Assembly (NCBI RefSeq): GCF_004005845.1
Contig: NZ_SADE01000001.1
Span: forward strand, 1,426,001 to 1,490,000
Origin: Hwanghaeella grinnelliae
GTDB lineage: Bacteria > Pseudomonadota > Alphaproteobacteria > UBA8366 > Aestuariispiraceae
Length of the DNA: 64,000 nucleotides
Direction: 5' to 3'
Below, piece after piece: positions 19,451-28,007 of the stretch; the first letter of the stretch is position 1; each line of letters opens with the position of its first letter. The translations under genes were made by a program, and so were the position numbers. The notes beneath the pieces are model-generated. The model was not told the origin of the DNA, did not search any database, and worked only from the letters and a program-made list of their open reading frames with translations.

Positions 19451-20354
19451 GGGACGGGCGAATGTCGGTCGAAGCGAAGAAGGCGCTGATGCGCCGGTTC
19501 TACGAAGAATTCTGGTGCAAGGGGAATCCGGATGCGGTGGACGAACTGGTCGCGCCGGACTTCACGGATCATCAATTGCCGCCGGGACTTCAGCCGGGGC
19601 CGGAAGGGTTGAAACAGCTAGTTCGCGAATGGCGTACGGGCTTTCCGGACATGCATGAAACCGTGGACATGATCCTGGTTGACGGCGAGATGGTCACCGG
19701 ACGATTTATCCTGACCGGGACGCATCAGGGGCCGTTCTTCGGTATTGCGCCGACAGGACGAAAGGTGCGCATTACCGGGATCGACCTCGTGCGCATCCGG
19801 GACGGGCGGATCACCGATTTCTGGTATAGCGAGGACCAACTGAGCCTGTTGCGGCAGTTGGGCCAGATCCCGGATGAGCCGATGCCCTCGCCGCAGCCGG
19901 TGTGACGGGGGGCTGCCCAAACCGAGCGCAGCCGTTGCCCTTTTATCTGCCCGGTCTACCTGATGTTGAGAGGGATATGAAAATATCCTAATGTCTTTGG
20001 CCGGAATATAGGGAAATTCTTCCCGCGCTGGCGGATGGCCGGTTTCCGGCACAAGGCAAAGCATTCAGGGCAGAAATGGACGATACGGTACGGTACGACG
20101 TCAAGGCGGCTTTTGCCCCGCAGGATCTGCGGACGTTTCGCACCGGTGACGGTAAGACCTATGCCATCGTTTCGCATTTTCCGGAAAAGAAGCTGATCAT
20201 CGATACATGGATCGGCGGTTTTTACACCGTGGCCGAATTTCGCGCGGTCCTGACCTATATCTGTGACCAGTTCGATACAGGTCGATACGCGTATTGGCTG
20301 GCCGACCTGCGCCACTTGAACAGCGGCTTCCATCATTCGGAAACGTGGCTCGCC
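19451..20354 (+). repeat. Direct repeat copy 2 (SnoaL + STAS-like)
   Basis: Second copy of the 0.9 kb repeat at 16311-17214. Beyond 20354 the STAS-like gene continues to its natural end, so this copy looks like the parent or better-preserved one. Recombination between the copies would remove a 3140-base circle carrying the radical SAM gene and one module. Confidence 0.92.
19462..19905 (+). CDS. SnoaL-like ester cyclase-family protein, copy 2
   Basis: 147 residues, identical to the protein at 16322-16765 except Lys6. The ATG at 19462 is chosen by analogy with copy 1; an open frame extends upstream into the end of the radical SAM gene. Same NTF2-like fold and unknown substrate. It begins 82 bases after the radical SAM stop and is followed by the intact STAS-like gene, so the three may be transcribed together. 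Confidence 0.85.
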   Translation: MSVEAKKALMRRFYEEFWCKGNPDAVDELVAPDFTDHQLPPGLQPGPEGLKQLVREWRTGFPDMHETVDMILVDGEMVTGRFILTGTHQGPFFGIAPTGRKVRITGIDLVRIRDGRITDFWYSEDQLSLLRQLGQIPDEPMPSPQPV

Positions 20355-20549
20355 GAATATGCGTTTCCACGGGTGCTTGCTGGCGGTCTCGTCCGTGAGG
20401 CCGTTGTTCTACCCGAGGACAGGGGCGACCCTGCGGACTACGATGTTTTTGGATCCGCGTCCGCCGCCCTAAGAAAAATTACCGACGGCAAAATTCGCGG
20501 CTTCGGCAATGTGAGCGACGCCAAGGCCTGGCTGTTCGACGTAGGCTGA
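20076..20549 (+). CDS. STAS/SpoIIAA-like protein (intact copy)
   Basis: 157 residues. No strict family match is claimed, but the layout fits SpoIIAA-like/STAS folds that bind small ligands or partner proteins: a strand-rich start, IDTWIGGFYTVAEFRAVLTY helix, YAYWLADLRHLNSG core strand, WLAEYAFPRVLAGGLVREAVVLPED, and a closing AKAWLFDVG. It has no signal peptide, so it is cytoplasmic. It follows the SnoaL-like gene in both repeat copies, pointing to a shared job. The truncated partner is at 16936-17283. Confidence 0.6.
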   Translation: MDDTVRYDVKAAFAPQDLRTFRTGDGKTYAIVSHFPEKKLIIDTWIGGFYTVAEFRAVLTYICDQFDTGRYAYWLADLRHLNSGFHHSETWLAEYAFPRVLAGGLVREAVVLPEDRGDPADYDVFGSASAALRKITDGKIRGFGNVSDAKAWLFDVG

Positions 20550-20636
20550 CCCGCGCGAAGCGGAAACCCGGCTGTACCGAATGCGTTGGGAGAACGTTTT
20601 TTGCCGCTGAACCGGTTCTGAATAAGGAGAAGAAGG

Positions 20637-20924
20637 ATGCGTATCGGACTGTTCCTGGTTCCTATGTTTATGCTGTCCGCCAATGCCTATGCGGCCAATT
20701 GCACCTCTTACAATTTCTCGGTCCCGAAATACGAAACGATCTGCTTTTCGCAATCGAAGTATCAGTACCGGTGTGTGGCAAGTGAAGGGCGGCCGGCCTT
20801 CAGCTACGTTCAGAAAATCACCCTCAAATCGTCTTTGAACGATGCCAGCATTTGCGACTATCTGGACGACGAGCATGCGGAACCGCAGGGACTTCCGGCC
20901 GGTGCGAAGGTTCTTGAAAAGTAG
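20637..20924 (+). CDS. Small secreted Cys-rich protein
   Basis: 95 residues with a good ribosome site (AAGGAG) ahead of the ATG at 20637. Residues 1-19 are a signal peptide ending ANAYA. The mature 76 residues contain four Cys (NCTSYN, TICFS, YRCVAS, SICDYL) that could form two disulfides. No family recognised. It sits between the duplicated module and a LysR regulator and has ordinary base composition. Confidence 0.6.
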   Translation: MRIGLFLVPMFMLSANAYAANCTSYNFSVPKYETICFSQSKYQYRCVASEGRPAFSYVQKITLKSSLNDASICDYLDDEHAEPQGLPAGAKVLEK

Positions 20925-20983
20925 GGACCGACCGGGCTGGATTCCGGCGGCAAACCGTCGGCGGTTTCTCGCCGTCCCTGGTT

Positions 20984-21883
20984 TTACGATGGCGCGCGGT
21001 CCAGCAGGGTGAGGAAGGACCGAAGGGCGGGCTGATCTTTCTCCGCCCGCCAGACCATGCAGGTCTCGATGTGAGGCGGCTTTTCTTCGATCGGCACGTA
21101 GCGGGCGCCGGTGCGGTTCATCGCGGTCATGGATGTCGGCACCAGGGACACGCCTAGACCGGCGGCGACCAGGCCGATGATGGTCTGCATCTGGATCGCT
21201 TCCTGATGGATGTGCAGCGGCTTTCCGTTCCGGGCGTAATACTCCGCCACGATATCGTAATAGGCGGGCGCGACCTGACGCGGGAAAAGGATCAGCGGTT
21301 CCGCCGCGATCCGGTCGAAAGGAACGGGCTGGCCCGTTTCCGCGCCGGGAAAGGTGAAATCCGCCGGCACCACCGCGACCAAAGGTTCCCGTTGGAGCGG
21401 TCGGTGGGATAGGCCGGCGGACCGAAAACCCTCGCCGGACGGAATGATGATCCCGGCATCGATTTCGCCTTTCGCGAGGGAATCCAACTGTATGTCGCTT
21501 GTCGCCTCCCGAAGGTCGACCCGGACATCCGGAAAGGCATCGCGGAAACGGCGGACGAGGTCGGGCAACACGCTGTAGCTGGCGGTGCTGACGAAGGCGA
21601 GGCGCAACCGGCCCAGCTCTCCACGGGCGGCGCGCTGCGCGATGGCGGGCAGGGCTTCGGCGTCGGCGAGCACCCGGCGGGCATGGTCCAGCCAGATGGC
21701 GCCGGCCGGTGTCAGTGCCACGCTGCGTTTCGTGCGGCGGAACAGCGGCACGCCCAGGGTCTCCTCCAACCCGCGGATGGACATGCTGAGCGGCGGCTGG
21801 GTGATATTCAGCCGGTCGGCCGCACGTCCGAAATGCAGTTCCTCCGCGACCGCGATGAAATGCCTGATTTGGCGAAGGTTCAT
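20984..21883 (-). CDS. LysR-family transcriptional regulator
   Basis: 299 residues from the ATG at 21883, where the family's N-terminal MNLRQIRHFIAVAEE begins. The winged HTH covers residues about 1-60 (HFGRAADRLNITQPPLSMSI, then LEETLGVPLFRRTKRSVALT). The rest is a periplasmic-binding-like effector domain (RLRLAFVSTASYSVLPDLV, then LGVSLVPTSM). It is divergent from the EamA transporter gene with about 110 bases between the starts, the usual layout of a LysR regulator and its target, so it probably controls that transporter. Confidence 0.92.
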   Translation of the reverse strand: MNLRQIRHFIAVAEELHFGRAADRLNITQPPLSMSIRGLEETLGVPLFRRTKRSVALTPAGAIWLDHARRVLADAEALPAIAQRAARGELGRLRLAFVSTASYSVLPDLVRRFRDAFPDVRVDLREATSDIQLDSLAKGEIDAGIIIPSGEGFRSAGLSHRPLQREPLVAVVPADFTFPGAETGQPVPFDRIAAEPLILFPRQVAPAYYDIVAEYYARNGKPLHIHQEAIQMQTIIGLVAAGLGVSLVPTSMTAMNRTGARYVPIEEKPPHIETCMVWRAEKDQPALRSFLTLLDRAPS

Positions 21884-21993
21884 GCCGATCTCACATTGAT
21901 ATATTTTAAGTATGAGTAAGGTCTTAGTTATATATTTCACAAACAATCCGGCAAAATCTAGGATTGCGGACAAGGCAAACAAGCTTCAATCCA

Positions 21994-22950
21994 ATGAAGG
22001 GCATGCCAGCCGCGGTGAGGAACAGCGTGCAGGGCGAAGCGCGGCAGGAGCGTGACACGGTGGAGCGGCACAAGGAGGAGCGGCGCAAGGAGGAGCGGCA
22101 CAAGGTTGGGGCGGGCATCGTGATGATGTGCGTAGGAGTCGCCTGCCTCAGCGTCAACGACGCCATCGCCAAGCACTTGATCGAGGTCTATTCGCCGCTG
22201 CAGATCCTGTTTCTGCGCAATGTGATCGCCTTGCCCTTCGCCTTGGTGATCACGGCGCGGGTCGGCGGCGTTCAAGCGCTGCGCTCAAGCCGACCCTTTC
22301 CGCATCTAATGCGTGGCTTCCTTTGGGTCGTGGCGACGATCCTGTTCTTTACCAGCTTCGCCTATCTGGACTTGGCCGAGGCGACGGCGCTGATCTTCGT
22401 CGCGCCGTTGTTCATTACCGCGCTTTCGGCGGCCTTCTTGAAGGAGCAGGTCGGCTGGCGCCGCTGGTTCGCGGTGATTGCCGGTTTCGTCGGCGTGCTG
22501 GTCGTCATCCGTCCGGGATCGACGGCGTTTCAACTGGTCTCCCTGCTGCCGGTTGTGGTGGCCTTCCTCTACGCCTTGCTGATGCTGGGCGCGCGCTGGG
22601 TCGATCCCCGGGAAAGCGCCTGGACGATGCTGCTCTATATGACGGGCGCCAGCGCCTTGTTAAGCGCCTTTGTCGTGCCCTTCGTCTGGACAGCCATCCG
22701 GGTCGAGGATTTCTGGTTCTTTGCCGGCGTCGCGCTGTTCGGCACCGCGGGCATGACCCTGATGACTCAGGCCTTCCGCTTTGCACCGGCCTCGATCGTG
22801 GCGCCTTTCGATTATACCGGCTTACTCTGGGCGACCGTGTTGGGTTGGTGGTTCTGGCATGAGGTCCCCGACGCCTGGGCTGTCTTGGGCGCAGCCATCA
22901 TCGTCGCCAGCGGTATTTTCATCCTGTGGCGGGAACGGGGGCGATCCTGA
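21994..22950 (+). CDS. EamA/DMT-family transporter
   Basis: About 318 residues from the ATG at 21994. Ten hydrophobic helices are visible, in two EamA repeats (first: VGVACLSVNDAIAKHL to VLVVIRPG; second: VVVAFLYALLMLGARW to VASGIFILW). Such inner-membrane proteins export metabolites or amino acids. The first about 36 residues are unusually hydrophilic and contain a repeated KEERxKEERHK made by a short DNA repeat (AAGGAGGAGCGGC twice). That DNA also looks like ribosome sites, so the true start may be the GTG/ATG pair near 22120. A LysR gene is divergent. Confidence 0.85.
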   Translation: MKGMPAAVRNSVQGEARQERDTVERHKEERRKEERHKVGAGIVMMCVGVACLSVNDAIAKHLIEVYSPLQILFLRNVIALPFALVITARVGGVQALRSSRPFPHLMRGFLWVVATILFFTSFAYLDLAEATALIFVAPLFITALSAAFLKEQVGWRRWFAVIAGFVGVLVVIRPGSTAFQLVSLLPVVVAFLYALLMLGARWVDPRESAWTMLLYMTGASALLSAFVVPFVWTAIRVEDFWFFAGVALFGTAGMTLMTQAFRFAPASIVAPFDYTGLLWATVLGWWFWHEVPDAWAVLGAAIIVASGIFILWRERGRS

Positions 22951-22955
22951 ACAAG

Positions 22956-22985
22956 AAAACGCCCGACCAAAGGGCCGGGCGCTTT
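22956..22985 (+). terminator. Intrinsic terminator after the EamA gene
   Basis: Inverted repeat with arms CGCCCG and CGGGCG flanked by AAAA on the left and CTTT on the right, just past the EamA stop. The symmetric A/T flanks suggest that it can also serve the converging VPLPA-CTERM-like gene ending at 23009. Confidence 0.6.
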
Positions 22986-23008
22986 GTGCGTCTATTGCTT
23001 AGCGGCGG

Positions 23009-23575
23009 TTATGCCGACGCCTTCCCACGCCGACGCCATGACATGAAGCCAAGACCGCCGATGGCCGATAGCAGAAGCGGCAAGGCCGCCGGGACGGGCA
23101 CGCGAGAAACCGTCATCTGCATCGATGCCAGGGCTGCATCGGCGGAGTCGTAAAGGACAGTAACGTTTGCGTCGGATATCACCAAGATATCCGGATCGTC
23201 GTCGCAACCGATGAAATGACAGCCGAAGAAACCGCCGGCGCCGCCCTTAAATGGATTGCCGCTCGCCACAAACGTAGCGGATAGCCCGTCTGCCGCGATG
23301 GTGCCTCCAGCCGAATCCCATCCGGTAAATGTGAAGTCGGTGATGCTGTCGCCGGTAACCGTGATGTCCGTCGAAACGATATCCGACAGGGAGAACGATC
23401 CGCCGGCCGCGGCATTGATCTCTATCGTGCCGGTCGCGCGCAGGGTGGTATCTTCGGTCGATACGACACCGGGCGCATCGGCGGCGCCGGACCAGAAGAA
23501 GTCGAATACGGTGGCGCTCGCTTCGCCCCCCAACATCGCCAGCAGCGCGGCCGCGCCGATCAAGCTTTTCCACAT
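23009..23575 (-). CDS. VPLPA-CTERM-type sorted exported protein
   Basis: 188 residues from the ATG at 23575, with AAGGAGAG upstream and a signal peptide (SLIGAAALLAMLGGEASA). The mature domain (TVFDFFWSGAADAPG, VSTDITVTGDSITDFTFTGW) is beta-rich, as in other PEP-CTERM-like proteins. The C-terminus has VPVPAALPL, a hydrophobic helix and a basic WRRRGKASA tail, the same layout as the protein at 15227-15898. Function unknown; it is likely a surface or secreted structural protein processed by an exosortase encoded elsewhere. Confidence 0.78.
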   Translation of the reverse strand: MWKSLIGAAALLAMLGGEASATVFDFFWSGAADAPGVVSTEDTTLRATGTIEINAAAGGSFSLSDIVSTDITVTGDSITDFTFTGWDSAGGTIAADGLSATFVASGNPFKGGAGGFFGCHFIGCDDDPDILVISDANVTVLYDSADAALASMQMTVSRVPVPAALPLLLSAIGGLGFMSWRRRGKASA

Positions 23576-23900
23576 TTTCAGTCTCTCCTTCACCTTGAAG
23601 TTAGTTTGGAACGGCAAGCGCAGAACCTTTGCACGTGTTCTAATGCGTTTCATTCTTTGACGTAACCGCTTGAGACGGAAACTGCGTTAACGGGCCCCTC
23701 ATGAAGTCAATGAGTGTTCACGCCTTCATCACGCGAGTGTGTTTATTTGGCTTTTGGAGCAAAGAGCGGGTGCGCAATTCGCGCATTCTTGGAAAAGCAT
23801 CGGATGACGGAACAAACCGACGCTGTTAGCGTTCCCGGTCAGAGTTGACGCACGCTTGAAACACTGTTTGATCCGGGGTGCCGGGACGTTGAAAGGGAAC
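23576..23900. other. Divergent non-coding region
   Basis: About 325 bases between the VPLPA-CTERM-like gene (minus) and the next secreted protein (plus). No ORF, RNA or clear operator was seen; it must hold two divergent promoters. Confidence 0.4.
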
Positions 23901-24614
23901 GTGGTGGACTGTCGGATTCTTGGTTTCGCGGTGTGGTTGGTTTTTTCCATGGTCGGGAGTGTGCCCCTGGCCGAGGCCCAGAACGCGGCCGTGACACCCA
24001 AAGGCGATGGTGGCGTGACGGTGGAGGGCGCCGATGAGGGAGCCGCCGAGTTCAAGCAGATCTTTCAGTTCGGAAAGAAAAAACCGCAGACGGTGGCGCC
24101 GAAGAAGCCTTCAATGGACTACGACGCGGAGATCAAGAAGGCGAAGGCCGCGGGTGACTATTTCAAAGCGGCCATTCTGAAGAATTGTCAGCGCGTGTCG
24201 CCAGGCACCACATTGACGACCTCGCCGGCGACAGCCGCGATCATGCGGCAATACTGTACGCCGCGGGATTTCGACATCGCCGTCGATGCAAAGCAATTGC
24301 ACAAGGGGCCGATCCGCACCGACCCGCCGGTTGCCGCGAAACAGGAAAGCGGTCGCCAACCCGACCCGGCGGTCGAAGCCTGCCGCAGGGAAACACTCGA
24401 CCATGTCATAACCTGTGCGAAGGTGACCGATTACCAGAACTGCGAGACCTGGGGCTGCCCTGAGATCATTCAGTGCGACAAGCGCCTGACCAGCTGCGAC
24501 GATCACGGCTCGCCTTATAACGAAAGCGGCAATTTCTATTGCGATACACGGAACTGGCGGACGCGGGATTTCGACCTGAACGCCCTGCTGGCGCGGACCT
24601 GCCCGGGCGGATAA
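23901..24614 (+). CDS. Secreted Cys-rich hypothetical protein
   Basis: 237 residues from the GTG at 23901, preceded by GAAAGGGAAC; a TTG 15 codons up is less likely. Signal peptide to about VPLAEAQ. Then a low-complexity Gly/Glu/Lys region, and a C-terminal domain with about nine Cys (KNCQRV, QYCTPR, EACRRE, ITCAKV, QNCETWGCPEIIQCDKR, TSCDDH, FYCDTR, RTCPGG) implying several disulfides in the periplasm. No family recognised. It stands alone in front of the dioxygenase gene. Confidence 0.6.
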   Translation: MVDCRILGFAVWLVFSMVGSVPLAEAQNAAVTPKGDGGVTVEGADEGAAEFKQIFQFGKKKPQTVAPKKPSMDYDAEIKKAKAAGDYFKAAILKNCQRVSPGTTLTTSPATAAIMRQYCTPRDFDIAVDAKQLHKGPIRTDPPVAAKQESGRQPDPAVEACRRETLDHVITCAKVTDYQNCETWGCPEIIQCDKRLTSCDDHGSPYNESGNFYCDTRNWRTRDFDLNALLARTCPGG

Positions 24615-24775
24615 CGGGGCAAGCAAGCCCGACCTGACGGAACAGCACCTTCTCCACGACGGTGCGGTTTCTTCCATTGCGTGAAAATCGAGACCCGGCC
24701 ACTATTCTCCGAAAGAGGGGGGCTGACACGGTCGAGAAGCGGCGTGAGAACGGTCCCGCCATGGAGGAAATTCTC

Positions 24776-25666
24776 ATGGCCATTTCCGTTACGGCGATGG
24801 ATGCGACGCGCCCGACCTTCGGCGCCTTGGTCGAAGGCGTGGACATCGCCGCCGGGGTTTCGCCCCAGGTCGCGGCGGAAATTGAAGACGCGATCGATAT
24901 CTATGGCGTGCTGGTCTTCCGCGATCAGGTGGTCGATGACGACCAACAATATGCCTTTTCCCAGCATTTCGGGGAGATGGAGACGGCCACGGGCGACATC
25001 GCGCGGCCGCAGGATCGCCGGTTACCCATGACCGTCAACGACATCTCCAACCTGGACAAGGATGGCAATGTGGTGGCGCGGGACGACCGGCGGCGGCTGT
25101 TCGGACTGGGCAACATGCTGTGGCATTCCGACAGCTCCTTCAAACGCATACCGTCGAAGTTCTCGCTGCTCTCGGCCCGGACGATCCCGGGGGAAGGCGG
25201 CAACACCGAATTCGCCGATATGCGCGCGGCCTGGGAGACGCTGGACCCTGCCTTGCAAGCGGAATGCATGGACCTGATCTGCGAACACAGCCAGATCCAT
25301 TCCCGGGGCAAGCTGGGCTTCGTCGAGTTTACCGAGGAGGAACGCGCGAAATGGGCGCCGGTTCTGCAGCGGCTGGTGCGCAGGCATCCGCGGACCGGCA
25401 AGCTGTCGCTCTATCTGGCTTCCCATGCCGGGGGGATCGTCGGCTGGCCGGTGCCAGAGGCGCGGATGTTCCTGATGGACCTGACCGAACACGCCACCCA
25501 GCGGCAATTCGTCTATGCCCATGAATGGCGGCAATGGGATTTGGTGATGTGGGACAACCGGGTGACCATGCACAGAGCCCGGCGCTATGACCACACCAAA
25601 CCCCGCGACATGCACCGCACAACGGTCGCGTGCGAAGATCCGACGGTTGCCGAACAGGCGGCGTGA
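24776..25666 (+). CDS. TauD/TfdA-family Fe(II)/2-oxoglutarate dioxygenase
   Basis: 296 residues from the ATG at 24776, chosen for the GGAGG eight bases before it; the open frame extends 38 codons further up without such a site. Iron ligands are visible: His117-x-Asp119 (LWHSDSS) and distal His266 (TMHRARRY), with an Arg-rich C-terminus (KPRDMHRTTV) for 2-oxoglutarate. The opening ATRPTFGALVEGVDI and the FRDQ segment are typical of the TfdA/alpha-ketoglutarate branch. Substrates in this family include taurine, aryloxyacetates and carnitine-like compounds; none is indicated by neighbours. Confidence 0.9.
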   Translation: MAISVTAMDATRPTFGALVEGVDIAAGVSPQVAAEIEDAIDIYGVLVFRDQVVDDDQQYAFSQHFGEMETATGDIARPQDRRLPMTVNDISNLDKDGNVVARDDRRRLFGLGNMLWHSDSSFKRIPSKFSLLSARTIPGEGGNTEFADMRAAWETLDPALQAECMDLICEHSQIHSRGKLGFVEFTEEERAKWAPVLQRLVRRHPRTGKLSLYLASHAGGIVGWPVPEARMFLMDLTEHATQRQFVYAHEWRQWDLVMWDNRVTMHRARRYDHTKPRDMHRTTVACEDPTVAEQAA

Positions 25667-25675
25667 AGGGGTGGG

Positions 25676-26137
25676 TCAGTCCTTTTCCTCAATCACCTTA
25701 TGTTCGAAATGACCCAGAACCAGCACGATGGTGACCGCGAAACCGCTGAATAGGGCGGCGAGCGGCAAATAACCCAGACCGCAGGCCAGGCCGATGGCGC
25801 CGGCCGCCCAGACCGATGCGCCGGTTGTGAGCCCTTTAATGTCTCCGCCGCTCTGGATGATTGCGCCCGCGCCGAGAAAGCCGATCCCGCCGATCACCCC
25901 ATCGATGATCCGGGTGGGGTCGATGCTGGCCGACGGGTCCCCTTCGGCGGTGGCGAACAGCAGGCTCATCCCCATGATTATGAAAGCCGCCGAGCCGAGG
26001 GAGACCAGCATATGGGTGCGCAAGCCGGCAGCTTTCCCGCGGACCTCCCGGTCCAGACCGAGAAAAAAGGCGAAGCCGCACGCGCAGGCCAGCCGGATCG
26101 CCATATCCGCGATCGGGATTTCGGTTTCGAAAGTCAT
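25676..26137 (-). CDS. MgtC/SapB-family membrane protein
   Basis: 153 residues from the ATG at 26137. The family motifs are clear: GFAFFLGLDREVRGKAAGLR at residues about 20-40, THMLVSLGSAAFIIMG, GGIGFLGAGAII and GLTTGASVWAAGAIGLACG. Four to five hydrophobic helices, inner membrane. This is the short form without the cytoplasmic C-terminal domain seen in virulence MgtC, so a general role in magnesium or membrane homeostasis is more likely. It converges with the dioxygenase gene. Confidence 0.9.
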   Translation of the reverse strand: MTFETEIPIADMAIRLACACGFAFFLGLDREVRGKAAGLRTHMLVSLGSAAFIIMGMSLLFATAEGDPSASIDPTRIIDGVIGGIGFLGAGAIIQSGGDIKGLTTGASVWAAGAIGLACGLGYLPLAALFSGFAVTIVLVLGHFEHKVIEEKD

Positions 26138-26236
26138 GGCGCCGGTCTCCGCATTTCCGTTCGATATCTCACGGGAACAACGGTTTACCGGGAAGGTGGG
26201 TTGCATGGCGGGCGATGGATCGCGTGCCGGTGCCGG

Positions 26237-26701
26237 TCAGTTCGCCGTAGACCCGCGCGACCCGGCACAGACATCGCCCTCCGGGATGCCGTCGGCCCAG
26301 TCGCGCAGTTGCGCGATGCGGGGGCCGGTCAGGTTCGCGGCGACCGAGGCCATGCACATGGACAGGCTGCTGCCGTATTCGTACTGCGCGTCCGGCGTGT
26401 CCGCTTTGGGATAGACGGCCGCGACATGGGCTTCCCGGAAAGCCAGCCAAGCTTGCTGCGCGGCACGGATTTTTCCCAAGGTTTCGGGATCGCCCCGGAA
26501 CTTGTCCAGCACGATCGCATAGAGCGTGTTCATCTGTATTTCCGCCGCGTCCATGTCCCGCGCCGCGCAATCGGTCAGGTCGCGCTGTGTCACGGCCTTG
26601 TCCCAGCAGGCATCGGACGCGTCCTGCGCCAGGGCCGGCGCGGCTGTAAGGGCGAACGCGGCGAAAGCGGCGGTAAGAATGGAACGGGCTGTAGGATGCA
26701 T
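26237..26701 (-). CDS. LprI-like (DUF1311) secreted protein
   Basis: 154 residues from the ATG at 26701 with a GAGGT site. Signal peptide to APALAQD. The mature part has the DUF1311/lysozyme-inhibitor LprI-like pattern: DACWDKAVTQRDLTDCAARD, then MNTLYAIVLDK, then AAQQAWLAFREAHVAAVYP and a later SLSMCMASV, with Cys placed for disulfides. Periplasmic. Some relatives inhibit lysozyme, but most are uncharacterised. Confidence 0.82.
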   Translation of the reverse strand: MHPTARSILTAAFAAFALTAAPALAQDASDACWDKAVTQRDLTDCAARDMDAAEIQMNTLYAIVLDKFRGDPETLGKIRAAQQAWLAFREAHVAAVYPKADTPDAQYEYGSSLSMCMASVAANLTGPRIAQLRDWADGIPEGDVCAGSRGSTAN

Positions 26702-26888
26702 GGAAACCTCACGTCTGGACTGGGGAAGGGGATAAATCATAGCATCCGTCAGCCAGGGGCCCCAAGACGCCGTCCCCTTGCACCCTGATCACTATATCGT
26801 CTTCTCTGCAATTACACTTGTGTTCCCATCTGTCCGGCGCTGCACTGCGTCACGGTATTTGAGCTGATTTTCCATTGGGGTTCGATTT

Positions 26889-27992
26889 TTGCGTTTCGAT
26901 CTGGTCGACGGGATACGCGGGCATTTGCTGATCGGCATGTTGGTCGCCCATCTCAGTTTCCATCCCGGCATGGGGTGGCTGCTGCATTTCCATCACCATG
27001 CCCTGTTCAAGGTCTTCGACGCGGAATTTTTCGTGGTCATCGCCGGGTTCCTGGTCGGTTTTTTGGCCAGTGAAAAGATTGGGGCGAAACCCGCGACGCG
27101 TTGGGAACTGGCCCAATATCTCGGCAGGCGGACAATGACGGTCTATGCCTATTTCACCTTGGCGGGCTTCGCCCTTTTGATGCTGCTGGGGGAGGGGGCG
27201 TATTCCTGGCACGGCGCGTTGTCGACCGCGGCGGATGTGCTGATCTTTCAGAACGGGCCGCGGTTCGGCGGCATCCTCGGCCTGTATATCCTCTGCTTCC
27301 TGCTGTTGTTGGCGGCCGTGTTGGTGCTGGGGGTGCGGCCTTTGGGGTTGTTGGCGCTATCCGCCGGTTTGTATCTGTTGAGCCAATTTTCCTACATGCG
27401 CGGGCTCTGGGGGATCGGCGGGGATATCATGGCCTTCGACGTAGCGGCCTGGCAGTTTCCTTTCATCGCGTCCTTCGCGCTCGGCTTCCACCGCAAGGCG
27501 GTGGGGCGGGCGATCGATCGATTGCCGGAACCTGTGGCCCTTGCCGCGGTCGTCGGATTATTCTGCGCCAGCCTCGTATTGGCGAAGTTTTGGATCACCC
27601 CACCCTTTGCCGAAGTCCCGCCCGAGATGCCGCGCCATTGGCCGCGCCCGCAGTTGCATCCGTATCATCTTTTGAAGACCCTCGTTCTGGCCTTGGCTGT
27701 TACGATAGTGCTGGTCGGTGGGCATCGCCTGTTGGCCTGGCCGCGCGCCGTCGCGGCGGGATATTTCCGGTTGGGCTTCCTGCGCGCCATCGGCAAATAC
27801 TCCATCCGCATGTTCACCCTGCATCTTATTCTGGTCTCGCTCTTCGCATATAGTGTCGATAGGCTGACACAGGGCGAGAAGACGGCGCTGGCCTTTTTCA
27901 TGCTTGCCGTCTTCATCGCCGCGCCAAGCGTCGTCACCGCCATCGGGCGCGGGTACGGAAAGCGCGGCAAGCAAACCGAAATTCGACCGTGA
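26889..27992 (+). CDS. OpgC-domain membrane acyltransferase-like protein
   Basis: 367 residues from a TTG at 26889, so the start is less certain. It matches the OpgC family: the opening RFDLVDGIRGHLLIGMLVAH, then AEFFVVIAGFLVGFL, about ten hydrophobic helices, and KYSIRMFTLHL near the end. OpgC transfers succinyl groups to periplasmic glucans in other bacteria; OpgC-domain relatives also act on other surface glycans. No glucan genes lie nearby, so the substrate is open. It precedes the aminotransferase gene by 15 bases. Confidence 0.8.
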   Translation: MRFDLVDGIRGHLLIGMLVAHLSFHPGMGWLLHFHHHALFKVFDAEFFVVIAGFLVGFLASEKIGAKPATRWELAQYLGRRTMTVYAYFTLAGFALLMLLGEGAYSWHGALSTAADVLIFQNGPRFGGILGLYILCFLLLLAAVLVLGVRPLGLLALSAGLYLLSQFSYMRGLWGIGGDIMAFDVAAWQFPFIASFALGFHRKAVGRAIDRLPEPVALAAVVGLFCASLVLAKFWITPPFAEVPPEMPRHWPRPQLHPYHLLKTLVLALAVTIVLVGGHRLLAWPRAVAAGYFRLGFLRAIGKYSIRMFTLHLILVSLFAYSVDRLTQGEKTALAFFMLAVFIAAPSVVTAIGRGYGKRGKQTEIRP

Positions 27993-28007
27993 CGTGGGGA
28001 CCGCAGC

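Noticed and set aside
16311-20354. Composite transposon formed by the direct repeats
   Set aside because: The repeats carry no transposase, no terminal inverted repeats and no target-site duplication; they look like a plain duplication.
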